Source: Mesostigma viride (lineage: Eukaryota; Streptophyta; Mesostigmatophyceae; Mesostigmatales; Mesostigmataceae). Taken from it: a DNA stretch of 64,000 bases. This document shows, piece by piece, positions 10,686-22,000 of the stretch (position 1 is the first letter of the stretch; every line of letters starts with the position of its first letter). Location: positions 746,501-810,500 of the forward strand of contig RPFO01000059.1 in the NCBI GenBank assembly GCA_009746045.1, written 5' to 3'. The notes under the pieces were generated by a model. It had not been told where the DNA came from. It saw nothing but the letters and a program-made list of their open reading frames with translations, and made no database searches. Made by a program: the position numbers and the translations under genes.

Positions 10686-10973
10686 GGCGATTGGGGTTAA
10701 TGCTTGTCAACGCATGGAGGCTTTCTTTCAGGACGGATATGCGTCGTCTCCGTCCTGGCTGGGGTCGCCGGCGTGTCGACTGGGCCTCATCCCGCTCAAG
10801 GCGGGCTAGGAGGCGTGTGAGGCTGGTAAATTGGCGGGAAGGTTGACCGTGGCGTGCCTGGCGACCTTGCATCCTGATCATGCTCGCACGGTGCGACATG
10901 AGGATGGAAAGGGGCTTGTTTATAAAGGCTGTGCCCAAAGCCTATTGTACCGCGAGGCCGCGAGGGTGTGCCC

Positions 10974-12313
10974 TTACCGGGCGCCATCCATACCCGGGAC
11001 GTGCGTAGACGATGATGACGCAGCTGGGGCGGGCCTGGGTACGGCCCGACTTGTGCCGCTTGTTAGGAGCCTGCGCCTCCGTGCGCTGGCCGTTGATGAA
11101 TAGCACGGGGGTGTCGTGGACGAGGCGGACGTAGACCTTCTGGCCTCGTGCCTGGCCTTGATCGCCACGTCGCTGCCCAGCAGACCATTCTTGATGACTA
11201 GCTGGGCCGGTGAGAGGAGGTCGTCGAGGCTCGGCGCGTTTCTCCCGCCTAGGAGCTTGCGGGCCTGGAGTACCTTCACCTTGCTGGCCACATTCGCAAA
11301 GGTCACCCGGATGGGGCCAGGCTGGCCCGCCATCCAGGCTGCCGACTCAATGCGGATGCGTTCGTTGCCCAGTTGCAGCCGCCCACGATGAGGCTGTGGT
11401 ACAGGCGTTGCGCTAGCATCAGGTCCGTTTCAGGCTGCTGTGCGACCTGGAAATACCGGACCACTATACTGCGTGAGCGCAGGTCCTCCTCGATAGCAGT
11501 CTTGTGGGCTGCAGCCCCCCTGCGTGCGGCATCCTCCATCAGGTTGGCAATGTCCGTCTGTTTGACCATGTTAGCGTAGCTGGTGGCCGGTGCGGGGGCG
11601 GCTGGTTGGGGCGGGCTGGTCAGGGCGGCCTTGACCTCGGCAATGCTGGAGCGGAGCTCAGCAGTGTCTTGACGGATAGCGGTGGACAAGGCGCCGAGTT
11701 GGGCAGCCATGTCTGCGACTTTCTTATTGAGCTTGTGCAGGTCTGCTGCTTCCGGGGAAGCATCGGGGGTGTTGGCGGTGCCGTGCTCGGCGTCCTCGAA
11801 AGCGGCAAAGAGTGCCCGGAGGCAAGGGGCCTGCGCGTGGCTCAAGAAAACAGAAAGTCGAAGCTGTGGCTCGTCCAATTCGGCGAGCTCGTTCACTGGA
11901 ATGGTCCCGCCAGACGCATAAGGAAAATATATCTCCTTGCCGGTGTCGTGCAGGTGGCGCAGGATAGCCTGCGCCTGCTCGGCGGTAAGCGAAAAGAACC
12001 GCTGCTCGTCGACAACCTGGCCAGGCATGAAGGATGCTGGGTCGAACTCAGCGTCGTTAGCGTCGTCGTCGTCGTCGTCCATGGCGTCGTCAATGGGGGT
12101 GTCTTTGGAAGACGATGGCGGGGGGATCTGGCTCTCCATCTCGTCGGCTGGGGTGTAGCAAACCCGCTTGGAGGAGGCGGTAATGGCGGCCGCGTTTGCC
12201 TGGGGCTGCGTCGCAATGGTTTCCGCATATGCAATTAGTTGCGTAATCGTGTTGGGCGCTGAAGCCTCCCTCTCGGAGAGAGAAGGGGAGGCGGTTGACG
12301 GAGTTTCTGCCAC
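10974..12313 (-). pseudogene. LINE-B ORF1 (RNA-binding protein of the retrotransposon), frameshifted
   Basis: The frame from ATG at 12313 runs 336 codons. It has an Asp/Asn-rich acidic stretch, ADLHKLNKKVADMAAQLGAL (a heptad-like, probably coiled-coil segment) and RSIVVRYFQVAQQPETDLML. A frameshift near 11374 moves the frame to IRIESAAWMAGQ, VTFANVASKVKVLQARKLLG and LDDLLSPAQLVIKNGLLG, and another near 11145 leads to VYVRLVHDTPVLFINGQRTE. The coiled coil followed by a compact nucleic-acid-binding region is the usual plan of LINE ORF1 proteins that coat the RNA. The exact domain class cannot be fixed by eye. Related broken ORF1 copies lie at 2.85-4.17, 4.7-5.3 and 40.7-41.2 kb. Confidence 0.8.
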
Positions 12314-12714
12314 TGATAGCTGGTTCCGGAAAATTACGAACCCTGCCTGTGCTGCGTTTTATGATATTGCGCTAAATCTTGGGCGATGGCGGCTGAAAAT
12401 TATATCATCGTGTTCGTCATTAAAAGGCCATGGCTATATGGTTGGGGCATGATGCAGACGATATTTGTAACATTCGTGTAATTATTTTACTAACGAACTT
12501 GGCATAGTACTCCGTGGCATGCCCGGCCATGCGCATGACACGCAAGTACTAACTTACTCTCCATGGCCACAGATCTGTGAAAACGGGCACAAAACATGCT
12601 AGCCAGGTGCCTATCTGTACATGGGTGGCCTTTAGCTGGCATGACAGCAGTCTGATGGTCCCCCAAGGCCTCGATGCACACTCCTTGTAAGAGGTGCCTG
12701 CTGCATGAATTAAT

Positions 12715-12850
12715 CAATTAGTCTCGTGTCCCCGTTAGGGGACCACGGAGCACTGAATTCCCCAATTTGAGATATAGTGGACGTCTCCACAAGACGTCAC
12801 TATGGACATGTATGTCCACAGCTAGTCTAAAATATGGGCCTGCTGCATAC
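12715..12850 (-). mobile_element. Element C 3'-end module
   Basis: On the minus strand this gives TTTAGACTAGCTGTGGA, a GACGTCT/AGACGTC hairpin, CACTATATCT, GGGGAATTCAGT, the GTCCCC-TAAC-GGGGAC stem-loop, CACGAGAC and then an ATTAATT tail. The same module in plus orientation is at 42040-42180 with compensating changes in the hairpins. It is a solo 3' end of another retroelement family, heavily 5'-truncated, with no coding sequence. Confidence 0.7.
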
Positions 12851-12927
12851 AAATACGCTAAGACTGTGTGAGTGCAATTGTCAATGATGCCTGTGAAGTA
12901 ACCTCACAGTCTAGTTACCCTAGGAGG

Positions 12928-12960
12928 GTACAAGTTTGCCTCGAACAGGCAAACTTGTAC
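12928..12960. other. Perfect 13-bp stem hairpin downstream of the root-cap-domain gene
   Basis: GTACAAGTTTGCC, a 7-nt loop TCGAACA, then GGCAAACTTGTAC. It lies 45 bp beyond the stop codon (13006) of the minus-strand gene, so it would be in its 3' UTR. It could be an RNA processing or stability element, or the tip of a small inverted-repeat transposon. Confidence 0.8.
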
Positions 12961-13005
12961 GGCAGTGTCAACGGTCACCATGTTGTCCAGCCGGATGCAG
13001 GGAGG

Positions 13006-16000
13006 CTAGAAAGATGGGTGCTCCTCATTGTAAACCGCCGTCTCCTGCTCCGATGTGCGGTACTCGCTGAACTGCCCCTGGTCTAGCTCTAACATCTCCC
13101 CCGTTTTAAGGTTCTGGTAGCGGCTGAACTTGCAGTCCGACTCCAGCAGGCCCGACACCGCATAGTCCGACACGCGACCCACGAAGGAGCCCTCACCCGA
13201 GGGGGAGCGGTTGAGCAGCTTGACCCCGTCGCAGGAACTGCGGGCATAGGTTTGGCCTGCAGGGAGGCAACCGTGATTTCCCACACAAGCATGCCCGCAC
13301 ACAGACACAATGCGGATGAGGTATCGATCCATGAAAGGGACTCGTGCCCCATCCCTGATTAATGTTGTAACTGGGAATATGCTCTCTGCATGCCGCTGGT
13401 TGTCAAGGAGACAACCAGCACGCACCAACATGTTCAAATATACAGCACGCGCATTAAAGGAAAACACGAAGCTATTCCTGCAGCGTTCGCCCAGGGTACA
13501 TGCCAACCAGATGTATTTGGAATGTGTCAGGATTTTGATGCAAGGGAAGAGTAACAAGTTACATCAACATCACTCCTTTCCGGCAGAAATGGTGCCAAAT
13601 TATCTCAAAATACTAACACCAAGTTATCACACCATGAGAGCATAGTGCTAAAGAATTGAAACTCAAACCACAGCAGATTCACTAACCTAGCAGTCCGTGT
13701 ACTTTACTGCTGAAGCTCAAGAACTTGAATGCCACGTTCAGCTGCAGGCACGAGGCAGCAACAAGAAAACACGGCCCAGTGCCCAGACCATGTTAAGTCA
13801 ACTCCAAACCAAGGCATGCCAGGAAACACAATCAGCTCGTTGCATGCCATGGCAGACACGGAGACATAGCAACCAAACCCAAGTAGAACCTAAGTGTGCA
13901 TCATGCGTGTTGATTAAAGGCGCACTGAGCCACCCTACCATGATGCGGGCACGGAAGACATGAGGCTCACACACCCTGGTCCACACCCTGGCGATGACAA
14001 ATGTTCATGCGGGAAAAAAACTCCATGCCGAGTCAAACGAGAGTTACCAACCAGTTTTCTCGGCCTCTTGACACCATAACCAAGTTGCCCATGTTTCACA
14101 CTGATCGACCAAATTTAACGATGACACCGTAACCACCGGCTACCCTCTCAGCCACTCACAAAGTTCCTGCCCGGCCCGCTGCCAGGTCGCCACGTAGACG
14201 CGGCCACCACAGCAATGTGTGCAAACACCATGCCGTCAACAGACAGCTCCACATGCCCCTTCTTGCGCAGCACGCTCAGCCCCAGCGTGCGTGTGGTGCG
14301 AGAGCCCACACGCGGAGGCATGACCTTGCCGTTGACGATCACCGTACCCTGCGGGGTGGATGCCAGCAGAGACAGCAGTATCGGGGCAACAACGGGAAGA
14401 ATAATGGGGTGGTGTGTTACTTCAGTGACGGCAGGCTCGTGCGCAAGACATCCCGATGCTCTTGGCCCGTGCTTGGACGGCGAGGCGTGGTTGAAGTGAG
14501 AGCATCTAGACGTGGTTGAGGTGAGAGCATCCAGACGTGGTTGAGGTGAGAGAATACACAGGTGCTTGAGGTGAGAGCATCCACCATTGGCTAATCTGGC
14601 TTGCAAGAACAGACAGCACCCCCAGGCATAGATGCTGGAGCTTGTGTCGTGATCAGATCCATGGACAGGCAGACGCGGTGGAAGCTGCCTCTGCTCCGCG
14701 CTACCCACAAGAGCGAGCCAACCCGAGAAGGAAGAGTCCGTGGTCCACGCTTGGCTGCACGCATGGCTGCCGCGCAATCCGTATCGTACCCCACAAGGGA
14801 ATTAGGCACCGTGCATGATGGGCCACATGCTTAGGGCTCTGGAGTCCAGCCCCCTGAGGAACAAGTGGTCGTCCTTGCAAAGCCCAGGCATCCGCCCACG
14901 CATGTGCATGTACCCTAGGATACCGGCCAATGCATATTAATAAGCCAACCAGCGCAGGCCTGACGTCGGGAAGATGTAGACCATGGGAGCTCGAGCCTCC
15001 CTTTATCCCCCCCCCCCAGTGTATGACAACTCCCATATGGCCCCGCACCACGGCACACCACGGCACCTCAATCGCAGATTATGTTAATTATAGATATGGT
15101 GGACTCACATGTGCATCGTCGAGCGCTCGGGTGGGCAAGGACACGGAGGATACCACCACGCGATGGGGCCCGAACAGGAGGCCGACGGCGCGCACCCACT
15201 GGGGGACCAGGCATGGGAGGATGTGCCGTGGGGACCAGGCATGGGAGGATTTGCGGTAGGGACCAGGCATGGGAGGATGTGCGGTGGGGACCAGGCATGG
15301 GAGGATGTGCGGTGGGGTCCAGGCATGGGAGGATGTACGGTGGGGTCCAGGCATGGGAGGATGTGCGGTGGGGACCAGGCATGGGAAGATGTACGGTGGG
15401 GACCAGGCATGGGAGGATGTGCGGTGGGGACCAGGCATGGGAGCATGTGCGGTGGGGACCAGGCATGGGAGGATGTGCGGTGGGGACCAGGCATGGGAGC
15501 ATGTGCGGTGGGGACCAGGCATGGGAGGATGTACGGTGGGGACCAGGCATGGGAGGATGTGCGGTGGGGACCAGGCATGGGAGGATGTGCGGTGGGGACC
15601 AGGCATGGGAGCATGTGCGGTGGGGACCAGGCATGGGAGGATGTGCGGTAGGGACCAGGCATGGGAGGATGTGCGGTGGGGACCAGGCATGGGAGGATGT
15701 GCGGTGGGGTCCAGGCATGGGAGGATGTACGGTGGGGTCCAGGCATGGGAGGATGTGCGGTGGGGACCAGGCATGGGAGGATGTGCGGTGGGGACCAGGC
15801 ATGGGAGGATGTGCGGTGGGGTCCAGGCATGGGAGGATGTACGGTGGGGTCCAGGCATGGGAGGATGTGCGGTGGGGTCCAGGCATGGGAGGATGTGCGG
15901 TGGGGACCAGGCATGGGAGGATGTGCGGTGGGGACCAGGCATGGGAGGATGTGCGGTGGGGACCAGGCATGGGAGGATGTGCCGTGGGGACCAGGCATGG

Positions 16001-19000
16001 GAGGATGTGCGGTGGGGACCAGGCATGGGAGGATGTGCGGTGGGGTCCAGGCATGGGAGGATGTGCGGTGGGGACCAGGCATGGGAGGATGTACGGTGGG
16101 GACCAGGCATGGGAGGATGTGCGGTGGGGTCCAGGCATGGGAGGATGTGCGGTGGGGACCAGGCATGGGAGGATGTGCCGTGGGGACCAGGCATGGGAGG
16201 ATGTGCGGTGGGGACCAGGCATGGGAGGATTTGCGGTAGGGACCAGGCATGGGAGCATGTGCGGTGGGGACCAGGCATGGGAAGATGTACGGTGGGGTCC
16301 AGGCATGGGAGGATGTGCGGTGGGGACCAGGCATGGGAGGATGTGCGGTGGGGTCCAGGCATGGGAGGATGTGCGGTGGGGACCAGGCATGGGAGCATGT
16401 GCGGTGGGGACCAGGCATGGGAAGATGTACGGTGGGGTCCAGGCATGGGAGGATGTGCGGTGGGGACCAGGCATGGGAGGATGTGCGGTGGGGACCAGGC
16501 ATGGGAGGATGTGCCGTGGGGACCAGGCATGGGAGGATGTGCGGTGGGGACCAGGCATGGGAGGATGTGCCGTGGGGACCAGGCATGGGAGGATGTACGG
16601 TGGGGTCCAGGCATGGGAGGATGTGCGGTGGGGACCAGGCATGGGAGGATGTGCGGTGGGGACCAGGCATGGGAGGATGTGCGGTGGGGTCCAGGCATGG
16701 GAGGATGTACGGTGGGGACCAGGCATGGGAAGATGTACGGTGGGGTCCAGGCATGGGAGGATGTGCGGTGGGGACCAGGCATGGGAGGATGTGCGGTGGG
16801 GACCAGCCATGGGAGCATGTGCGGTGGGGACCAGGCATGGGAGGATGTGCGGTGGGGACCAGGCATGGGAGGATGTGCGGTGGGGTCCAGGCATGGGAGG
16901 ATGTGCGGTGGGGTCCAGGCATGGGAGGATGTACGGTGGGGTCCAGGCATGGGAGGATGTGCGGTGGGGACCAGGCATGGGAGGATGTGCCGTGGGGACC
17001 AGGCATGGGAGGATGTGCGGTGGGGTCCAGGCATGGGAAGATGTACGGTGGGGTCCAGGCATGGGAGGATGTGCGGTGGGGACCAGGCATGGGAGGATGT
17101 GCGGTGGGGACCAGGCATGGGAGGATGTGCGGTGGGGACCAGGCATGGGAGGATGTACGGTGGGGTCCAGGCATGGGAGGATGTGCGGTGGGGTCCAGGC
17201 ATGGGAGGATGTGCGGTGGGGACCAGGCATGGGAGGATGTGCGGTGGGGACCAGGCATGGGAGGATGTGCGGTGGGGACCAGGCATGGGAGGATGTGCGT
17301 TGGGGACCAGGCATGGGAGGATGTGCGGTGGGGACCAGGCATGGGAGGATGTGCGGTGGGGACCAGGCATGGGAGGATGTGCGGTGGGGACCAGGCATGG
17401 GAGGATGTGCGGTGGGGACCAGGCATGGGAGGATGTGCGGTGGGGACCAGGCATGGGAGGATGTGCGGTGGGGACCAGGCATGGGAGCATGTGCGGTGGG
17501 GTCCAGGCATGGGAGGATGTGCGGTGGGGACCAGGCATGGGAGGATGTGCGGTGGGGACCAGGCATGGGAGGATGTGCGGTGGGGACCAGGCATGGGAGG
17601 ATGTGCGTTGGGGACCAGGCATGGGAGGATGTGCGGTGGGGTCCAGGCATGGGAGGATGTGCGGTGGGGACCAGGCATGGGAGGATGTGCGGTGGGGACC
17701 AGGCATGGGAGGATGTGCGGTGGGGACCAGGCATGGGAGGATGTGCGGTGGGGACCAGGCATGGGAGGATGTGCGGTGGGGACCAGGCATGGGAGGATGT
17801 GCGGTGGGGACCAGGCATGGGAGGATGTACGGTGGGGACCAGGCATGGGAGGATGTGCGGTGGGGTCCAGGCATGGGAGCATGTGCGGTGGGGACCAGGC
17901 ATGGGAAGATGTACGGTGGGGTCCAGGCATGGGAGGATGTGCGGTGGGGACCAGGCATGGGAGGATGTGCGGTGGGGACCAGGCATGGGAGGATGTGCGG
18001 TGGGGACCAGGCATGGGAGGATGTACGGTGGGGACCAGGCATGGGAAGATGTACGGTGGGGTCCAGGCATGGGAGGATGTGCGGTGGGGACCAGGCATGG
18101 GAGGATGTGCGGTGGGGACCAGGCATGGGAGGATGTGCGGTGGGGACCAGGCATGGGAGGATGTGCGGTGGGGACCAGGCATGGGAGGATGTGCGGTGGG
18201 GACCAGGCATGGGAGCATGTGCGGTGGGGACCAGGCATGGGAGCATGTGCGGTGGGGTCCAGGCATGGGAGGATGTGCGGTGGGGACCAGGCATGGGAGG
18301 ATGTGCGGTGGGGACCAGGCATGGGAGGATGTGCGGTGGGGACCAGGCATGGGAGGATGTGCGGTGGGGACCAGGCATGGGAGGATGTGCGGTGGGGACC
18401 AGGCATGGGAGGATGTGCGGTGGGGACCAGGCATGGGAGGATGTGCGGTGGGAGCAGAGCGGTAGGGTGACGCGGGGCAGGAGGCACGGATGAGCAATGA
18501 TGGGAATTATCCACATTCCATTGTGTGTGTGGTGGGAGCCAGGCGCAGGGTTGGGTGAGGTGCACGCATCATGTAAGGCGCACATTATAATGAGTAGAAT
18601 ACAAAAGATAGGAGAGTACATAAGTAGGGGGATGCGGGCAAAAAAGCAGGGCACATATGGCGACCAACAAAGGGAGGCAGCAAAAGGGTCTTAGAAACAC
18701 CGTGGAACACAGGGTGCCAGTGATAGGGAACAAGGCAAGGGGCATATTATATTTACTGGAGTAGTATTCACTCAGGATGGGGATCGTGCCAGTGATAGGG
18801 AACAAGGCAAGGGGCATATTATATTTACTGGAGTAGTAATCACTCAGAATGGGGATAGTGCACACCAGCACACGGCACAAGAGCCATAGAAGCCAGTGGA
18901 GGGCTGACCGTGGGCCATCCCAGCGAGACGCCAACAGCAACGAAAGCATCTCGCTACAGGCAGAGTTTACGACGGGTGCAGTGGCACGGAGGGTAACAAT

Positions 19001-22000
19001 TTCATTCATGAAGGGGGCTTTGTTGCACAAGCATAGACTGACAGCCCCCCCCCCACACAAAAAAAAAGGTGATGCAATGCACGTGGTACTGGATCCAGCA
19101 AACAAAAAGCAGGATAGGGAGGCCGCATCTAATGAGAAACCCAGCCTCTCGTGCCCATATGGGAAGGCTTCAAAACCTGGGTTGCTCTTTGAAAACTGAA
19201 GCTTGGTTTGCTTTCGACAAGAGCAACCGTTTTTACTTGCTGATGTCCATCCCAATCTCTCTATCACAAAACGCACTTGACGTGCTCACCAATCCGCTTG
19301 CTCGCAACTCCAAACTTGCGAAATGGATACCCAACAGGGACAAACCGCGCACCGTTGCATCCCGCCACATGCTCGTGCGATCATGAGTACTACCAATAAT
19401 ACCTAGTAATAGTACCTAGTAGTACCTATGCAGTTGTGCCTAGCAGTACCTACGCATGTCCGCGGCAGCGCCATGCGAGCTCTGGTACTGGACATGCCTT
19501 AAGCCATCCTTAAAACATCACGCGCGTGCGCAGTGAGCATGGCTTAAGTCCTTAAGCTCAGGCTTGAAAAGAAGGCATGAGAGGGGGGCATCCAAAGGGG
19601 GCCTATATGTGGGGCAGGGTATCGGGGGAGCCAGTGTTTCACACACTCCCATGCGAATGTGGTTATGGATTCACAGCCAGACCAGTCATGTGATGCACGT
19701 GCTAGCCACACATCTGCACGCAGGGCCACGCACCATCCGGCCGTCCGACCCGTCCACCTCCATCAGCTCCGCGTTGATGTGCAGGTACGGGTCGGAGATG
19801 AGCGTGACGATGGCGCCCCCCATCGCGCGCAGGAGGAAGCGCTCCCTGCACGCGCCCTGGAAGCGCAGCTCTGACGCCATGAGCGGCAGGATACCTGGAG
19901 AGGGAGGGGGTGGGAAAGAGGGGGCCGAGGGATGGGGGGGTAGGGGGCGGGGGGGGAGAGGGTTCAGACATAACCACGGAAAATGGGTGTTGCCAAGAGC
20001 AAACGTTCAATCCATCTCACCAAGGAAGCGTTGAAGCCATCAGGCCACATTAGGCTGCAAGGTGTGCACAAGTGGGAACTCCTTGGTGACTGATACCTGA
20101 ATGCACACGGACAGTCCGAAGGCACCACTGCCCAGATCTGACACTTCCACGGGATGGCTGTCACAAAGTTCAGCAGGTTTTTCCTACAAAGTTATGGGCG
20201 TCAGGATCAGGAGGGACTGGAAGGCTGCCATTGAAACAGCAGGATGGCCATCGCAGGAAAGACATGCATGGTGTCAAGTGGCAGTTGCCCATGACTGCAT
20301 CTTACTAAAGGTTTTGCCGGTGACTTCAAGGCAGCTCGCCTGCACTTTCACATCAGCATGGCGAGGGAGAGCAACCCTGTAAAAGGGATCGCTCATGAAA
20401 GGCTATCCGTGTGAGGACACTCTCCGCGACGACCTACCAATCCCCCAAGAATAAAGCTTTCTCGACATCTGGGCTGGCCAACAAGCAAGCACCGCCTTGA
20501 GAAAAGAATGATGGCCACCGACTGGCACGCTGACCACCTTGATACACGCTCAGGGCAGTCCCTCATCTCCGATTATCAACGCATCATCAGCACACTGCAC
20601 CTCCAGAATGTGCGCAATATGTACGTTGTCCAACTGTGTCCATGCTGGTGAACACACGGCAGGACCCGATGTGCAAGCCATACGCATGCTGCCCATTGGC
20701 CACTAGCAACCACCCCTTCACCATGGGTGTTTGCAAATGGGTGGCCTTACCCCCCCGCATTGCTTTACGGTAGCTGAAATACGTACCATTGCCGCGCACA
20801 TTGCTGTCAATGTGTGCAAGCAGCCCAGTGTCTCACATTGCCCTACTGCCACCTGCCACACAGTTGCCCACTCACACTGAGGCTCCTCGCTCTCCGCGAA
20901 CCGGCACGCGCCGCGCACGCACGTCCCTGGCGACACCTGGCACTGCTCCTGGGCGATGCACTCCCGGCCGGGGCATCCCCTCGTCGAGTGCACGCGCACG
21001 ATGGCCGACCCGCTGTTGTCCACGTAGCAGCCATACACGCCGGCTTCCTTGCCGCATGTATCCGCCACGCCCAGGAACAGGCGGGTAGCCAGCCGGGGGA
21101 CCACGAACCTGGCGCGGCGCATGGAGGTCAGACAGGGCAAATTTTCAACACTACATTGTCATAATTAAAAAAAAATACAAAAGTAATAGTAATACAAAAA
21201 GATATCATTAGACGCGATGCCATGCTCGGATTCGAGGGTAACGACCACCGCAGTAAGCAGTGCAGCCGCTGCCATTATCCCTGGGGCCACAGCTCCATAT
21301 GAGAGTGCCCATTTTACAAGCCATGCAGGTGAGAGTGTCGTAACATGCTGCTTGCACCCACATGACCCAAGTTGGATGCAAATAAACCAGAAAGCCCAGG
21401 CAGCATACGGTGTGGTTGCTTGAAAAAGAAATCAACCAGGCATCCTCATGACCACAGATCGGGCCCCAATCGGACGCAACAGCGCCAACACAAGGGATGC
21501 CATGTGACGACATTGTGACGAGCATGTGGCCTAGTTTCAACTGCCAAGATGTACGGCACACCCATCTTCACTTTGGCAATTGGATACAAGGACGAGCGAA
21601 AAGCAAGAATACATGGCGCTCCTTGCGCTTATTCACAGAAAGCAAACCCAAGATTCACATCAACACGTACAAGACATACACGATGGCACGGCCCCTCAAT
21701 TCACTTATCATTTATCACAGGACTCCTAGTGTACAGGGAACCTAACGATGCCATGGTTTTGTGTTGTATCCTTGTACAAATGATCAAAGAAAATGATCTC
21801 AAACACAAAAGATAGCATCATTTCATACTGGATGTATGTTCCGAGGAGAGCAGAGGCAGCATAAACACATACTCCTCATAGCATAGCTTCCATAGAAAAG
21901 CTCCTGCAAGCTTGCGCCACCACTCACCACTGCGGCCGCCCATGCATGCCTCCCCTATATTCGTACCGCCAGTCAGGCCCATGCCACCACTCACTGCTGC

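Larger units (their letters stand above)
7195..12545 (-). mobile_element. LINE-B, nearly full-length non-LTR retrotransposon
   Basis: This is the most complete element in the window. On the minus strand it reads: 5' end near 12545 (GTACTTGCGTG...GGCATGCC...GGAGTACTA motif), 5' UTR, ORF1 (12313 to about 10974), a C-rich spacer, ORF2 with APE-type endonuclease and reverse transcriptase (about 10600 to 7500), a 3' UTR with ATCCATCCATCC and a terminal CTCCCCAACGGGAG stem-loop, and a TAATTAATTAATT tail ending near 7195. At about 5.3 kb it is of normal LINE size. Three or four single frameshifts are the only obvious damage, suggesting it was active recently. Its 3' UTR recurs alone at about 62.32-62.52 kb. 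Confidence 0.9.

Noticed and set aside
10561-10938. Proline-rich minus frame across the G-rich tract
   Set aside because: Translation of the C-rich spacer between LINE-B ORFs; no conserved features.
15068-18654. Long open frames of about 740-1190 codons on both strands, looking like giant repetitive proteins
   Set aside because: They are a mathematical result of an indel-free 28-bp repeat without stop codons. They overlap in all frames, encode only the repeat, and lie in an intron of a well-supported gene.
14486-18857. CRISPR-like arrangement of direct repeats
   Set aside because: Units are adjacent or nearly so, with no unique spacers, and the DNA is eukaryotic.
19700-20010. Overlapping frames on both strands around 19.7-20.0 kb as separate genes
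   Set aside because: They are shadows of the exon 19894-19734, whose LISDPYLHINAEL motif and splice phases place it in the minus-strand gene.
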